A stretch of 64,000 nt of DNA from Hyphomicrobiaceae bacterium (lineage in GTDB: Bacteria; Pseudomonadota; Alphaproteobacteria; Rhizobiales; Aestuariivirgaceae), in contig OMIC01000026.1 in assembly GCA_900298995.1 (NCBI GenBank), forward strand, positions 23,990-87,989. Direction: 5' to 3'. A program made the position numbers and the translations under genes. This document shows, in pieces, positions 15,407 to 24,278 of the stretch; position 1 is the stretch's first letter, and the number at the start of each line of letters is the position of its first letter. A model generated the notes under the pieces. The model ran no database searches. It worked only from the letters and a program-made list of their open reading frames with translations, and was not told where the DNA came from.

Positions 15407-15622
15407 TCACATGAAGGCGAAGGGGATCGAGTTGTAGGTGGCCGCCTTGGCAGCCGCGAAGATGGACTTGCCCTCGTCATGGCCTGCCATGCGCGGGCGC
15501 GCGGCCCGCGGTATGAGGCGGCTCAGGGCGATCGCCAGGAAGAAGACGGCGAATGCCAGCCACATGAGCAGGCTGAATTCGAGTTTGCTGTCGTCATGGC
15601 GTGAGGCGTTGATCATCGACAT
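15407..15622 (-). CDS. pufQ: PufQ-like small membrane protein
   Basis: 71 residues, one membrane helix (FSLLMWLAFAVFFLAIALSRLI), then a basic segment RAARPRM and the C-terminus YNSIPFAFM. Length, single helix and position between bchZ and pufB match PufQ, a protein implicated in bacteriochlorophyll supply for complex assembly. PufQ sequences diverge strongly, so the assignment rests mainly on context. GGGAGGA precedes the ATG. 55 bases separate it from bchZ. Confidence 0.75.
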   Translation of the reverse strand: MSMINASRHDDSKLEFSLLMWLAFAVFFLAIALSRLIPRAARPRMAGHDEGKSIFAAAKAATYNSIPFAFM

Positions 15623-15677
15623 GCTGGTGTCCTCCCGATGTCAGTGAAGGGTGTGAAAGAGTTGGGTGAAAAGTGCA

Positions 15678-17120
15678 TCATGCAAGCTCCGTGATTGCGG
15701 AGAGCACGTCGGCTTCGGCGACGGTTCCGGACTGAGCCTTCCGGGCGCGGGCTTCTGCGCCGTCGCGCAGCCGCTTTGCTGCAGAAATCCGGACGAGAAT
15801 GGGCTGGCGCTCGACAAGTTCGTCGAGTGCTGCCTTCGCGGCGTCATCCCAGATGAGTTCATGGTCACGCCGGGCGGGGGTGGCTTCCACCTTGTCCATG
15901 TCGGTGGCAAGCGGCAGGATGTTGAACAGCGCATCAAACAGCGCGTTGCAGACTTCCTGGATGAGATAGGTTGCGCCGGCATACCCCATGAATGGCGTGC
16001 CGGTATGGCGGCGGATGATGGCGCCTGGGAAGGAGGCTGGGATATAGACCCCGCGGCCTCCGGCCTCTGCAAGATACATGCGCTCATTGTAGCTGCCGAA
16101 GAGGATTAGCGGTGTCTTCTCGCGCACGAGCTGGCGCACGGCGGCATTGTCGGTCTTGGCGCCCGACTTGCGCGCCACCGCGAAGTGGCAGGGCAGTCCC
16201 ATTTCCTCGCCAAGGAAATGTTCGAGGCCCCGCGCGTAGGTCTCGCTTGCGACGACACCGAAGCTGGCGGTCGAGAAGAAGTCCTGCGTTACCGAACGCC
16301 ACAGGTCCCACAGGGGTTTGATCGTCGTATGTTTTTCCTTGGCGATGAAGGGTTCGGGATCAAGGCCGAGGATCTCGCCCAGCGCGCGCAGGAATTTCGT
16401 CGTCGAATGCAGCCCAATGGGCGCCTGCAGATAGGGGCGGTCGAGATTTTCGCAGAGCTTGCGGCCAAATTCGCGGTACATGCAGATGTTGGCGTCAGCG
16501 TTGGCCAGTTTGGGCACATCGGCCAAATGCGATCCAAGGGGGAAGCACATGTTCACTTCGGCGCCGATGCCCTCGACGAGACGGCGGATCTCGGCGAGGT
16601 CCGACCAGGTGTTGAAGGTGCCGTAGATCGGGCCGATGATGTTGACGCGCGGCTTCTCACCCTCAGCGCGAGGCTTGCGGGTGGGAACCTGCTTCTTCTT
16701 GATGCCGAATTCGGTCCAAAGCCAGTTCATGGCGCGGTCGGCGCTCTGCCACTGGTCTTCGTCGATGGTGCGCGGCAGGAAGCGCTGGATACCGGTGCCC
16801 TGGGGAGTGACGCCGCCGCCGATCATCTCTGCAATCGAACCGGTGACCACGACGCTGGGAAGCGACGGGTCGAGGGTCTTGTGGGCACGGCGCATGGCAC
16901 CTTCAGTTCCGTGCTGTCCCAGTTCTTCCTCGGACAGGCCGGTCACGACGATCGGCAATTCATGCGGGGGCAGGGCATCGGTATAGTGCAGCACCGACGT
17001 GACGGGGAGGTTCTCGCAGCCCACAGGGCCGTCGATGATCACCTGCAATCCCTTGATTGCGGTGAAGACATAGACAGAGCCCCAGTAACCCCCGGCGCGG
17101 TCGTGATCTAGTACGAGCAT
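15678..17120 (-). CDS. bchZ: Chlorophyllide a reductase subunit BchZ
   Basis: 480 residues, beta-type catalytic subunit of the nitrogenase-like chlorophyllide a oxidoreductase (with BchX and BchY), which reduces ring B to give the bacteriochlorin. Start [19 protein letters not shown] is family-like; an upstream extension of the frame to 17270 overlaps bchY and is ignored. [16 protein letters not shown] holds a conserved Cys region, and [16 protein letters not shown] lies near the C-terminus. Cytoplasmic. 40 bases downstream of bchY. Confidence 0.97.
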   Translation of the reverse strand: MLVLDHDRAGGYWGSVYVFTAIKGLQVIIDGPVGCENLPVTSVLHYTDALPPHELPIVVTGLSEEELGQHGTEGAMRRAHKTLDPSLPSVVVTGSIAEMIGGGVTPQGTGIQRFLPRTIDEDQWQSADRAMNWLWTEFGIKKKQVPTRKPRAEGEKPRVNIIGPIYGTFNTWSDLAEIRRLVEGIGAEVNMCFPLGSHLADVPKLANADANICMYREFGRKLCENLDRPYLQAPIGLHSTTKFLRALGEILGLDPEPFIAKEKHTTIKPLWDLWRSVTQDFFSTASFGVVASETYARGLEHFLGEEMGLPCHFAVARKSGAKTDNAAVRQLVREKTPLILFGSYNERMYLAEAGGRGVYIPASFPGAIIRRHTGTPFMGYAGATYLIQEVCNALFDALFNILPLATDMDKVEATPARRDHELIWDDAAKAALDELVERQPILVRISAAKRLRDGAEARARKAQSGTVAEADVLSAITELA

Positions 17121-17160
17121 GGCGTCGCCTCCGGTCTGCCTAGACTTTGCAGCGCAGCCA

Positions 17161-18693
17161 TCATGTGCCGACGGCCTCCTCAGCCTTGGCGCGTGCGGCC
17201 AGCATGCCGGCATATTTGCGGGCAAACTCCGGCCGGTCGACGGGCGTATCCTCCCAGATTCCCGCAGCATGGCCTTCGCCGACCCCTGCGAAGAAATCGG
17301 TCATCACATCGAAGCGCTGCTTGTTTGCCATCGCGGCGTTGATGACCTGCGCCAGTGAACCTGCGCCCGCCGGCCCCATCAGAGGGCGAGCCGAAATCAG
17401 GTTGGTGAAGTAGAGCGACGGGATCGACAGCTGCTTCGCCTTCTGCACCACCGGGGTTGTGCCGATGGCGAGGTCCGGGCGTGCGTCCATCATCGCTGCG
17501 ATGTCATTTTCGAGCGAGGCGCGGAACTGAACGGTGACGCCGCGGGCTTCGAGCCATTCCCGGTCGGCGTCCGACCAGCGGGTACGGGGGCAGGCGCTCC
17601 CCACATAAGGGACCTCGGCGCCGCTCTCGATGAGGAGCCGGGCCACCAGAAGCTCGGAGCCTTCATAGCCGGAGACTGTGATCCGGCCCTTGATCGGCTT
17701 GGCGGCCAGTGCACCCTTGATGGCTGGCAGAATGGCGTTCTGGGCGGCGGCAATCTTGTCGGCGCGGACGCCGCAGGCCTGCCCGATGGCGGATAACCAT
17801 GTCGCCGTTCCGTCGTGCCCCACGGGTGCTGAGCCAACGACCGTGCGACCCGCCGATTCGAATTCCCGGATCGAGGCGGTGTAGAAGGGGTGAATGGCTG
17901 CCACCGCTGCGCAATCAAAAGCAGCAAAGAGTTCACGCCATTCGCGGGTGGGAACCACGGGTCCTGCTGCAAGCCCCATGGGCTCAAGCATCCTGCCAAT
18001 GCCGACCGGATCGGCCGGGAACATCTCACCCACCAGTGTGACGGCTGGAAGCGCGCTGCGCGCCGTGCGAGGTGCTGCGACCGGACCCTGGCGGATTTCC
18101 GATGCAGCGTATTTCAGCATCGCACCAGAGAGAACATCCTTTGCTTCGGCGTGGGTCGGAACGCCGAAACCGGGAACATCGATGCCAATGATGCGAACGC
18201 CGTTGATCTCCTTCGGCAGCAGTTGCAGCGGCACGCCGGAGGCGGTGGGAACGCACAGATTGGTGATGACGATCGCGTCATAGTCTTCGGGCTTTGCGAG
18301 CGCGTAGACGGCGTCACGGATGTCCTCGAACAGCTTTCCGGTGACCAGCGTTTCGGAATTGAAGGGCACATAGCCAACCGAGCGGCGTGCTCCATAGAAG
18401 TGGGACGTGAAGGTGAGGCCATAGACACAGCATGCCGAACCCGAGAGAATTGTGGCGGTGCGCTTCATGCGCAGGCCCACACGAAGGGAACCGAATGCCG
18501 GACACATGCTCTGCGGCTGATCATGCGGCCCAAGCGGATAGTCCCTGGCATATTGTTCAAGCGCCTCGGACTTGCCCGCTGCCTGCGCGGCCTTGGTCAG
18601 TTCTTCCTTGCCCGCATGGCAGGACAGCCCCGCGACGTCGGGCTTTGGCGCCGCCGTCACGGGTCCGGTCCTGTCGATGAGCGTTGTTGCCAT
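17161..18693 (-). CDS. bchY: Chlorophyllide a reductase subunit BchY
   Basis: 510 residues, alpha-type catalytic subunit of chlorophyllide a oxidoreductase. Cysteines expected to ligate the [4Fe-4S] cluster lie in SMCPAFGS and [11 protein letters not shown] near the N-terminus, with one more in [12 protein letters not shown]. Start [18 protein letters not shown] at 18693; the upstream frame overlaps bchX. Works with BchZ and receives electrons from BchX. 5 bases separate it from bchX. Confidence 0.97.
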   Translation of the reverse strand: MATTLIDRTGPVTAAPKPDVAGLSCHAGKEELTKAAQAAGKSEALEQYARDYPLGPHDQPQSMCPAFGSLRVGLRMKRTATILSGSACCVYGLTFTSHFYGARRSVGYVPFNSETLVTGKLFEDIRDAVYALAKPEDYDAIVITNLCVPTASGVPLQLLPKEINGVRIIGIDVPGFGVPTHAEAKDVLSGAMLKYAASEIRQGPVAAPRTARSALPAVTLVGEMFPADPVGIGRMLEPMGLAAGPVVPTREWRELFAAFDCAAVAAIHPFYTASIREFESAGRTVVGSAPVGHDGTATWLSAIGQACGVRADKIAAAQNAILPAIKGALAAKPIKGRITVSGYEGSELLVARLLIESGAEVPYVGSACPRTRWSDADREWLEARGVTVQFRASLENDIAAMMDARPDLAIGTTPVVQKAKQLSIPSLYFTNLISARPLMGPAGAGSLAQVINAAMANKQRFDVMTDFFAGVGEGHAAGIWEDTPVDRPEFARKYAGMLAARAKAEEAVGT

Positions 18694-18698
18694 TGCGG

Positions 18699-19697
18699 TC
18701 AGACCGTGTCGTAGATGACTTCGAGAGACGGCTTGGCGGTGATGGTGCCGCCGCACATGTCCTCGTTGGAGGCAGGCTGCAGAACAACGTCGCGGCCGAC
18801 GGTGTCGCCCTTGAACAGGCCGAGAAGCCCGTCCTGATCGAGCGGCGTGGGACGCTGCGGCGGCGCCTCAGCGACATTGACCGCGAGATGCGCGAACAGT
18901 GCTCCCCACTCACCATCAGGTTTGCCGATGATTTCGTAGTTGGCGCTCTTGCGGCGGATATCTTCATTGGCGGGGATCGACGCCAGTACCGGGATGCCAA
19001 CCGAGTCGGCAAATGCCTTGGCTTCGCCGGTGCCATCGTCCTTGTTGATGACGATGCCCGCGACGCCGACATTGCCGCCGAGCTTGCGGAAATACTCGAC
19101 TGCCGAGCAGACATTGTTGGCCACGTAGAGTGACTGCAGATCGTTCGAACCGACGATGATCACCTTCTGACACATGTCGCGTGCGATCGGCAGGCCGAAG
19201 CCACCGCACACAACGTCGCCAAGGAAGTCGAGCAGGACATAGTCGAAGCCCCATTCGTGGAAGCCCAGCTTCTCCAGCAGTTCGAAACCATGGATGATGC
19301 CCCGGCCACCACAGCCACGGCCAACTTCGGGTCCGCCCAGTTCCATCGCGAAGACGCCATCGCGCTTGAAGCAGACGTCGCCGATCTTCACTTCCTCACC
19401 AGCCAGTTTCTTCTTGGCCGATGTTTCGATGATGGTGGGGCAGGCCTTGCCACCGAACAGAAGTGAGGTGGTGTCGCTCTTGGGGTCGCAGCCGATCAGG
19501 AGCACCCGCTTGCCCTGCTGGGCCATCATGTAGGACAGGTTGGCGAGGGTGAAGCTCTTGCCAATGCCGCCCTTGCCGTAGATGGCGATGATCTGGGTTT
19601 CCTTTTTCACCGGGCCGGTGTGCACGGGGTCGGGCGGGACTGCTGCTTCCGCGCGGAGCTTGGCGTCACGCACCAGGGTGAGGTCGATGCTGTTCAT
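18699..19697 (-). CDS. bchX: Chlorophyllide a reductase iron protein BchX
   Basis: 332 residues, NifH-like ATP-dependent reductase of the BchXYZ system. P-loop YGKGGIGKS at residues 40-48, switch/[4Fe-4S] region GPEVGRGCGGRGII and second cluster segment LGDVVCGGFGLPI, all as in BchL/NifH. Its ATG overlaps the bchC stop (ATGA), so the two are translationally coupled. Confidence 0.98.
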   Translation of the reverse strand: MNSIDLTLVRDAKLRAEAAVPPDPVHTGPVKKETQIIAIYGKGGIGKSFTLANLSYMMAQQGKRVLLIGCDPKSDTTSLLFGGKACPTIIETSAKKKLAGEEVKIGDVCFKRDGVFAMELGGPEVGRGCGGRGIIHGFELLEKLGFHEWGFDYVLLDFLGDVVCGGFGLPIARDMCQKVIIVGSNDLQSLYVANNVCSAVEYFRKLGGNVGVAGIVINKDDGTGEAKAFADSVGIPVLASIPANEDIRRKSANYEIIGKPDGEWGALFAHLAVNVAEAPPQRPTPLDQDGLLGLFKGDTVGRDVVLQPASNEDMCGGTITAKPSLEVIYDTV

Positions 19698-20629
19698 GAG
19701 AGCTGTCTCCAGTCGAGGGCCATCTTGATGCAGGACGGGTCGGTAAAGGCCTGCGCATAGGCTGCTTCGGCGTTCTGCGCGGCGCTGCGGTGGGTGATGA
19801 GCCCCGTGAGGCTGAGCTTGTTCCGGGTGAGGAGGTCCTGCACGGCATCGATGTCTGTGCGTGCAAACTCTGCCGAGATGCGGATGCGGGCCTCGCGCAT
19901 GAAGGCGGGCGGAAAGGCGAAGGAGAGGGGGTCTTCGTAGAAGCCGGCGAGCGTGATCTCGCCACGCTTCGCCAGACGGGGCATGAGGGTATCGAGAAGA
20001 TTTGCGGCGCCGCTCGCATCGCAGATGGTCTGGTAGTCGCGGCGTTGGTCATCCTGCGGGTCGATCACCACGTAGCCCTCGCCACCATCGCGCCGGGCGA
20101 CCTGGGTTTCCCAGATGACGGGCGCATCTCCGCCAAGCGCCAGCGTCAGGCGCGCGATGAGGCGGCCCAGAATGCCATGGCCTATGATGAGCTGAGGGAG
20201 CCTCGCACCAGAGTCGGCGATAGCGTGATGGGCGGTTGCGGCAAGCGCGATCAGAATTCCGGTTTCGCCGGCGACGGCATCAAGCCGCACGGCGCGCTGC
20301 GCCTGAACGACGAGGCGGCTGGCAGCGCCGCCAAACAGTCCGCGTACGGATTGATAGCAGTTGGCGCCTGGCACGAAGACGAGGTCGCCTTCGGAGAAAC
20401 CATTGCCGCCGCGGCTAACGCGTCCGATGGTTTCGTAGCCGGGGACGAGAGGGTAGCCCATGCCGGGGAAGTTCGGCATGCGGCCTGCCCAGAGCAGGCG
20501 CTCGGTGCCTGACGAAATACCCGTCCACGCGGCATCGACGACGATGTCGTCTGCCCCGGGGTCCTGCAATGTCACCGTTCTGAGCGCCAGTTTCCCCGGC
20601 TGTTCCAGAACGACTGCGACCGTATCCAT
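19694..20629 (-). CDS. bchC: Bacteriochlorophyllide a dehydrogenase BchC
   Basis: 311 residues, medium-chain dehydrogenase/reductase fold. Oxidises the C3 hydroxyethyl group to the acetyl group of bacteriochlorophyllide a. Landmarks: AWTGISSGTERLLWAGRMP, YPLVPGYETIGRV, FVPGANCY and the nucleotide-binding segment IIGHGILGRLIARL. Start MDTVAVVLEQPGKL at 20629, preceded by GGGAGAG. Two tandem PpsR-type operators lie 60-103 bases upstream, the classical bchC arrangement of R. capsulatus. Confidence 0.96.
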   Translation of the reverse strand: MDTVAVVLEQPGKLALRTVTLQDPGADDIVVDAAWTGISSGTERLLWAGRMPNFPGMGYPLVPGYETIGRVSRGGNGFSEGDLVFVPGANCYQSVRGLFGGAASRLVVQAQRAVRLDAVAGETGILIALAATAHHAIADSGARLPQLIIGHGILGRLIARLTLALGGDAPVIWETQVARRDGGEGYVVIDPQDDQRRDYQTICDASGAANLLDTLMPRLAKRGEITLAGFYEDPLSFAFPPAFMREARIRISAEFARTDIDAVQDLLTRNKLSLTGLITHRSAAQNAEAAYAQAFTDPSCIKMALDWRQLS

Positions 20630-20688
20630 TCCCGGTCTCTCCCAAGGGGTCCGGTCGCCCTGCGCCAAGCGGGCCGGAGACTCCCAAA

Positions 20689-20706
20689 TGTAAGCTTACT
20701 CTTACA
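20689..20706. promoter_or_regulatory. PpsR/CrtJ-type operator, bchC proximal
   Basis: TGTAAGCTTACTCTTACA matches TGT-N12-ACA (TGTAAG/CTTACA arms). It is paired with a second palindrome 8 bases away, the same tight tandem that CrtJ binds cooperatively at the R. capsulatus bchC promoter. Confidence 0.85.
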
Positions 20707-20714
20707 CTTTAATG

Positions 20715-20732
20715 TGTCAATAGGAACGTACA
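20715..20732. promoter_or_regulatory. PpsR/CrtJ-type operator, bchC distal
   Basis: TGTCAATAGGAACGTACA matches TGT-N12-ACA. It lies 8 bases from its partner, in the crtF-bchC intergenic region, and ends 16 bases from the crtF stop. It indicates an internal promoter within the crtEF-bchCXYZ-puf superoperon. Confidence 0.82.
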
Positions 20733-20747
20733 GTGCTGGAAAGACGA

Positions 20748-21833
20748 TTAGCGGGCCTGGAATTCGAGCACCGAGGCGACAACCGGATTGCGTCTTTTTG
20801 CGATGTTCAGCAACGAAAAGCCTTGGGTTTGCGCCATGGCGGCAAGCTCTTCGGGTGTGCGGGTGCGGCCCTGACCCATGGCGGCAAAGTAGAGTTCGAA
20901 ATAGGCGTCGGTGATGGGGGCGGTGGCGGCGAGGCCGGAGACAGGTTCGGCGAGAATCAGGGTGCCGCCGGCAGGCAGCATGCGGCGGATGGCGGCGAAG
21001 AGGGTGAGGACTGAGGCATCGTCATGGTCGTGGGCGATGCGGATGAGGCTGGCGGCATCGGGACCGCGCGGCAGTTCATCGGTCAGGAAGGATCCGCCGA
21101 AAATCTCCACGCGATTACCGAGCTTTGCGCGGGCAATCTCAGCTACCGCTGGAAGATCGAACAGGCTCATGCGCAGGCCGGGATAGCGCGCCGCGGCTGC
21201 TGCCAGGAAGGTGCCGTTGCTGCCGCCGATGTCAATCAGGTGGCGGTGACGGCTGAAGTCATGGGCCGCGAGCACCTCGGCGGCAACCGCCTCCTGCGAG
21301 GCCGCCATCAGGGCGGTGTAGGCAGCCGCGTTTCGCTGGTCGCCGTAGCTCCAGAAGTCCTTGACTTTGTTGTCGGTTTTCGACCCGGAGAGAAGCGCGA
21401 GCGGGTCGGCGAGATCCTCGTAGAGGAGATGGTGATGGAGAATGAAGCGGGCAATCCACGGGTTGCCGGCGAGTGCCGCGCCATGCGGCCCGAGGCACAC
21501 CCGGCCGTCGGCGGTGCGTTCCAGGATATCCAGTGAAGCCGCTGCCTTGATCAACCGCTCCAGGCGGTCAACGGGCCAGCCGACACGGGCGGCGAGACTG
21601 GCGGTGGCGAGGGGGCCTGCCTGCAACTGTTCGATCAGCCCGAGCCGCACCGTGGCGTAGAGAACCTGCGAATAGGCAAAGCCCGCGAGCAAGTCGAACA
21701 GGGCCCGGGCCCGACGTCGGGCGATCGGCCTAAACAACGGAAAATCAACAGCAAATTTCTGAAACCGGGGATCGGCGAGGAGCCGGTTCCGCAAGCCCCG
21801 CCAATGGTCCCGGGCGCGGCCCGCGAGGCTCAT
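20748..21833 (-). CDS. crtF: Demethylspheroidene O-methyltransferase CrtF
   Basis: 361 residues, SAM-dependent O-methyltransferase that methylates the C1 hydroxyl of acyclic carotenoids (spheroidene/spirilloxanthin routes). An N-terminal dimerisation/winged-helix region (about 40-120) is followed by the Rossmann domain with LIDIGGSNGTFLAAAA (SAM site), FDLPAV and the catalytic-region RIAHDHDD. crtE ends directly upstream with a 1-base gap, giving a crtEF operon that can read through into bchC. Confidence 0.95.
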   Translation of the reverse strand: MSLAGRARDHWRGLRNRLLADPRFQKFAVDFPLFRPIARRRARALFDLLAGFAYSQVLYATVRLGLIEQLQAGPLATASLAARVGWPVDRLERLIKAAASLDILERTADGRVCLGPHGAALAGNPWIARFILHHHLLYEDLADPLALLSGSKTDNKVKDFWSYGDQRNAAAYTALMAASQEAVAAEVLAAHDFSRHRHLIDIGGSNGTFLAAAAARYPGLRMSLFDLPAVAEIARAKLGNRVEIFGGSFLTDELPRGPDAASLIRIAHDHDDASVLTLFAAIRRMLPAGGTLILAEPVSGLAATAPITDAYFELYFAAMGQGRTRTPEELAAMAQTQGFSLLNIAKRRNPVVASVLEFQAR

Positions 21834-21834
21834 G

Positions 21835-22707
21835 TCAGGCGGCGGCGGTGCGCGCCGAGAGGCCGGTCACAAGGCTACGCGACACGCCGGTGATCTGCTG
21901 GCCAAGCTGCTCGGCGCCCGGGCAGGGCGGAATGGCCTCCATGGCTTCCGCCAGCAACGACTCGAAATGCGCCATGGCCCCGTCAAACCCCAGTTTCTGA
22001 ACGAAATTCGGGCGCTGATTGGCTTCATCCTGGTTGACGGGCTTGCCGAGCGTTTCCGCCGAGCCGGCCACATCCCGAAGATCATCCGCCACCTGGAAGG
22101 CCTCGCCGATGGCAAAGCCAAGCCGCTGCCAGGGAAGGGGTTCATGCCCGGAAGCGGCGGCTCCGGCCATGGTGCAGGCCGCGAAGAGGGCTCCGGTCTT
22201 GGCCCGCTGATAGCGGACAATATCGATTGTTTCCTCGCATTCCCAGGCCTGGCCGGCGCAGATGCCGGAGGGACCGCCCACACAGGAGCCGACGATGCGG
22301 ATGAGCGGCGCGAGACGTTCGGGCGCCAGGGCCAGGCGCACCGCCGGCCATTCGAAGGCCAACACGATCAGCGCGTCGCCGGTCAGCACCGCGATGCGTT
22401 CGCCAAAGGCCGCATGGATGGAGGGCTTGCCACGCCTCAGGGGTGAATTGTCGAAGCAGGGGAGGTCATCATGCACGAGCGATGCGCAGTGCAGAAGCTC
22501 GATGGATGTTGCCGAAACCATAGCCGCCGTAGCGTTCTTGTTGCCGCAAGCATTGGCAACCGCAAGGCACAGGCGCGGGCGGATCCGCGCCCCGCCGGGG
22601 AAGACCGCATCGCGCAGCGCAGCTGCCAGTCGTGGTGGGCAATCGTTTGTGGCGGCTCTTCCGACCGCCAGTTCCAGTTCCTGCTCCAGACGAAATCCGA
22701 CATCCAT
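21835..22707 (-). CDS. crtE: Geranylgeranyl diphosphate synthase CrtE
   Basis: 290 residues, all-helical trans-prenyltransferase making the C20 precursor for carotenoids and the chlorophyll tail. First Asp-rich motif DDLPCFD at about 80-86, in LVHDDLPCFDNSPLRRG; second motif DDLRD near residue 219 (FQVADDLRDV). The frame is open upstream to a TTG at 22734, but the ATG at 22707 (MDVGFRLEQELE) is preferred, with AAGGAA upstream. A PpsR-type operator begins 9 bases before this start. Confidence 0.95.
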   Translation of the reverse strand: MDVGFRLEQELELAVGRAATNDCPPRLAAALRDAVFPGGARIRPRLCLAVANACGNKNATAAMVSATSIELLHCASLVHDDLPCFDNSPLRRGKPSIHAAFGERIAVLTGDALIVLAFEWPAVRLALAPERLAPLIRIVGSCVGGPSGICAGQAWECEETIDIVRYQRAKTGALFAACTMAGAAASGHEPLPWQRLGFAIGEAFQVADDLRDVAGSAETLGKPVNQDEANQRPNFVQKLGFDGAMAHFESLLAEAMEAIPPCPGAEQLGQQITGVSRSLVTGLSARTAAA

Positions 22708-22715
22708 GGCGTATT

Positions 22716-22733
22716 TGTTCCTTATCCGAAACA
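22716..22733. promoter_or_regulatory. PpsR/CrtJ-type operator, crtE side of the crtE-crtD divergent promoter
   Basis: TGTTCCTTATCCGAAACA fits TGT-N12-ACA. It begins 9 bases upstream of the crtE ATG, so a bound repressor would block crtE initiation. The arms beyond TGT/ACA are imperfect. Confidence 0.65.
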
Positions 22734-22760
22734 ACGTCAGAAACGCACGTCACTTGCGAC

Positions 22761-22778
22761 TGTCATGAAACATTGACA
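22761..22778. promoter_or_regulatory. PpsR/CrtJ-type operator, crtD side of the crtE-crtD divergent promoter
   Basis: TGTCATGAAACATTGACA is a strong dyad (TGTCA/TGACA). Its start is 45 bases from that of the other site, so the two could control both divergent transcripts by DNA looping or cooperative binding. Confidence 0.8.
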
Positions 22779-22814
22779 TAGTTGAGCCCGGTCTGCAACA
22801 GGGAAGCCAACCCC

Positions 22815-24278
22815 TTGTCCCGCATCATCGTCATCGGCGCCGGAATAGGCGGCCTCAGTGCCGCGCTGACCCTCGCGGCGCGGGGCGAGGCGGTGACGGT
22901 GCTGGAGAGAGCGGCGGCGCCGGGCGGCAAGATGCGCCGCCTGATCGTCGATGGACGGGCGATCGACGGCGGCCCGACGGTTCTCACCATGCGCTGGGTC
23001 TTCGATGGGCTGTTCGCGGAAGCAGGCGAGTCGCTGGACGCGCAACTGACACTTGAGCCGCTGCGCATTCTGGCGCGCCACGCCTGGAGCGCCAGCGAGC
23101 GGCTGGATCTCCATGCCGATCTTGCCGCATCAGCCGACGCGATCGGGGCCTTCGCCGGCGCGGAGGAGGCGCGTCGCTTCCTGTCCTTCAGCGCCGAGGC
23201 GCGGCGCATCTACGAAACGCTGGAGAAGCCCTTCATCCGCGCGCAGCGGCCGAACCCGCTGACACTGGCCATGGCCAACGGGCTTGCCGGCATGGTGGCC
23301 ATGGCGCGCATCAACCCCTTCGAGACCATGTGGAAGGGACTTGGCAGACATTTCCGCGACCCGCGCCTGCGGCAATTGTTCGGCCGCTATGCGACCTATT
23401 GCGGGTCCTCGCCCTTCCTTGCTCCCGCAACGCTGATGCTGGTGGCGCATGTGGAGCAGGCAGGCGTCTGGACCGTCCGGGGCGGCATGCATGAGCTGGC
23501 GCTGGCGCTCGAGGCGCTGGCGCGTCGCAAGGGAGTGGAATTCCGGTATGGCGCCGAGGCGGCGGCGATCGAGACCGGTGGCGGGCGGGTTACGGCTGTG
23601 CAGTGCCGCGGCGAGCGCCTGGCCTGCGACGCCGTCATCGTCAATGCCGATGCCAATGCGGTTGCCACGGGGCTTCTGGGCGCGGATGCGAGGCCTGCCG
23701 CGCGGCCCGTGACATCCGGCGCGCGCTCGCTCTCGGCCATCACCTGGGCGGCAGCGGTCGAGACATCGGGCTTCGACCTGTCGCGGCACAATGTGTTCTT
23801 CTCACGCGATTATGCGCAGGAATTCCGGGAACTCGCGGCTGGCTATCCCTCCGAGCCGACTGTCTATATCTGCGCGCAGGACCGCGAGGGCCACACGGGC
23901 GGCGCAGAGCGGCTGCTGCTGCTCGTCAACTCGCCGGCCACCGGCGATGCCGGAGCGCGCGGGCACCAGATGGTGGAGCAGGCGATGCGCCGGAAGCTCG
24001 CGGATTGCGGTCTTGCGCTTTGCTGGGAGCCTGAGAAAGTGATGATGACCGACCCCGCCCGCTTCGGACAATTGTTTCCGGCGACGGGCGGGGCGCTTTA
24101 TGGGAGGGCCTCGCACGGATGGATGGCATCATTCCAGCGCCCGGCCGCAAGGACGGCAGTGCCGGGGCTTTTTCTGGCGGGCGGGAGCGCCCATCCGGGG
24201 CCCGGGGTTCCGATGGCGGCAATTTCGGGACGCCTCGCGGCGGAAAGCCTGTTGGCGTCCCGGGTTTCGCAACGCTGA
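22815..24278 (+). CDS. crtD: Hydroxyneurosporene desaturase CrtD (probable TTG start)
   Basis: FAD-dependent desaturase that introduces the 3,4 double bond into 1-hydroxy acyclic carotenoids. About 487 residues. The start is not ATG: the conserved N-terminus SRIIVIGAGIGGLSAAL begins right after a TTG at 22815, with AGGGAAG about 9 bases before it; an upstream TTG at 22782 would add 11 residues and abut the operator. Family features: GxGxxG dinucleotide site, PGGKMRRL, GGPTVLTMRWVFD, the WTVRGGMHELALALE region and the C-terminal GLFLAGGSAHPGPGVPMA. Its 3' end overlaps crtC. Confidence 0.93.
   Translation: MSRIIVIGAGIGGLSAALTLAARGEAVTVLERAAAPGGKMRRLIVDGRAIDGGPTVLTMRWVFDGLFAEAGESLDAQLTLEPLRILARHAWSASERLDLHADLAASADAIGAFAGAEEARRFLSFSAEARRIYETLEKPFIRAQRPNPLTLAMANGLAGMVAMARINPFETMWKGLGRHFRDPRLRQLFGRYATYCGSSPFLAPATLMLVAHVEQAGVWTVRGGMHELALALEALARRKGVEFRYGAEAAAIETGGGRVTAVQCRGERLACDAVIVNADANAVATGLLGADARPAARPVTSGARSLSAITWAAAVETSGFDLSRHNVFFSRDYAQEFRELAAGYPSEPTVYICAQDREGHTGGAERLLLLVNSPATGDAGARGHQMVEQAMRRKLADCGLALCWEPEKVMMTDPARFGQLFPATGGALYGRASHGWMASFQRPAARTAVPGLFLAGGSAHPGPGVPMAAISGRLAAESLLASRVSQR

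Noticed and set aside
22782..22814. Upstream TTG start of crtD at 22782
   Set aside because: It would start 4 bases after the operator and adds 11 non-family residues; the TTG at 22815 directly precedes the conserved FAD motif and has AGGGAAG upstream.
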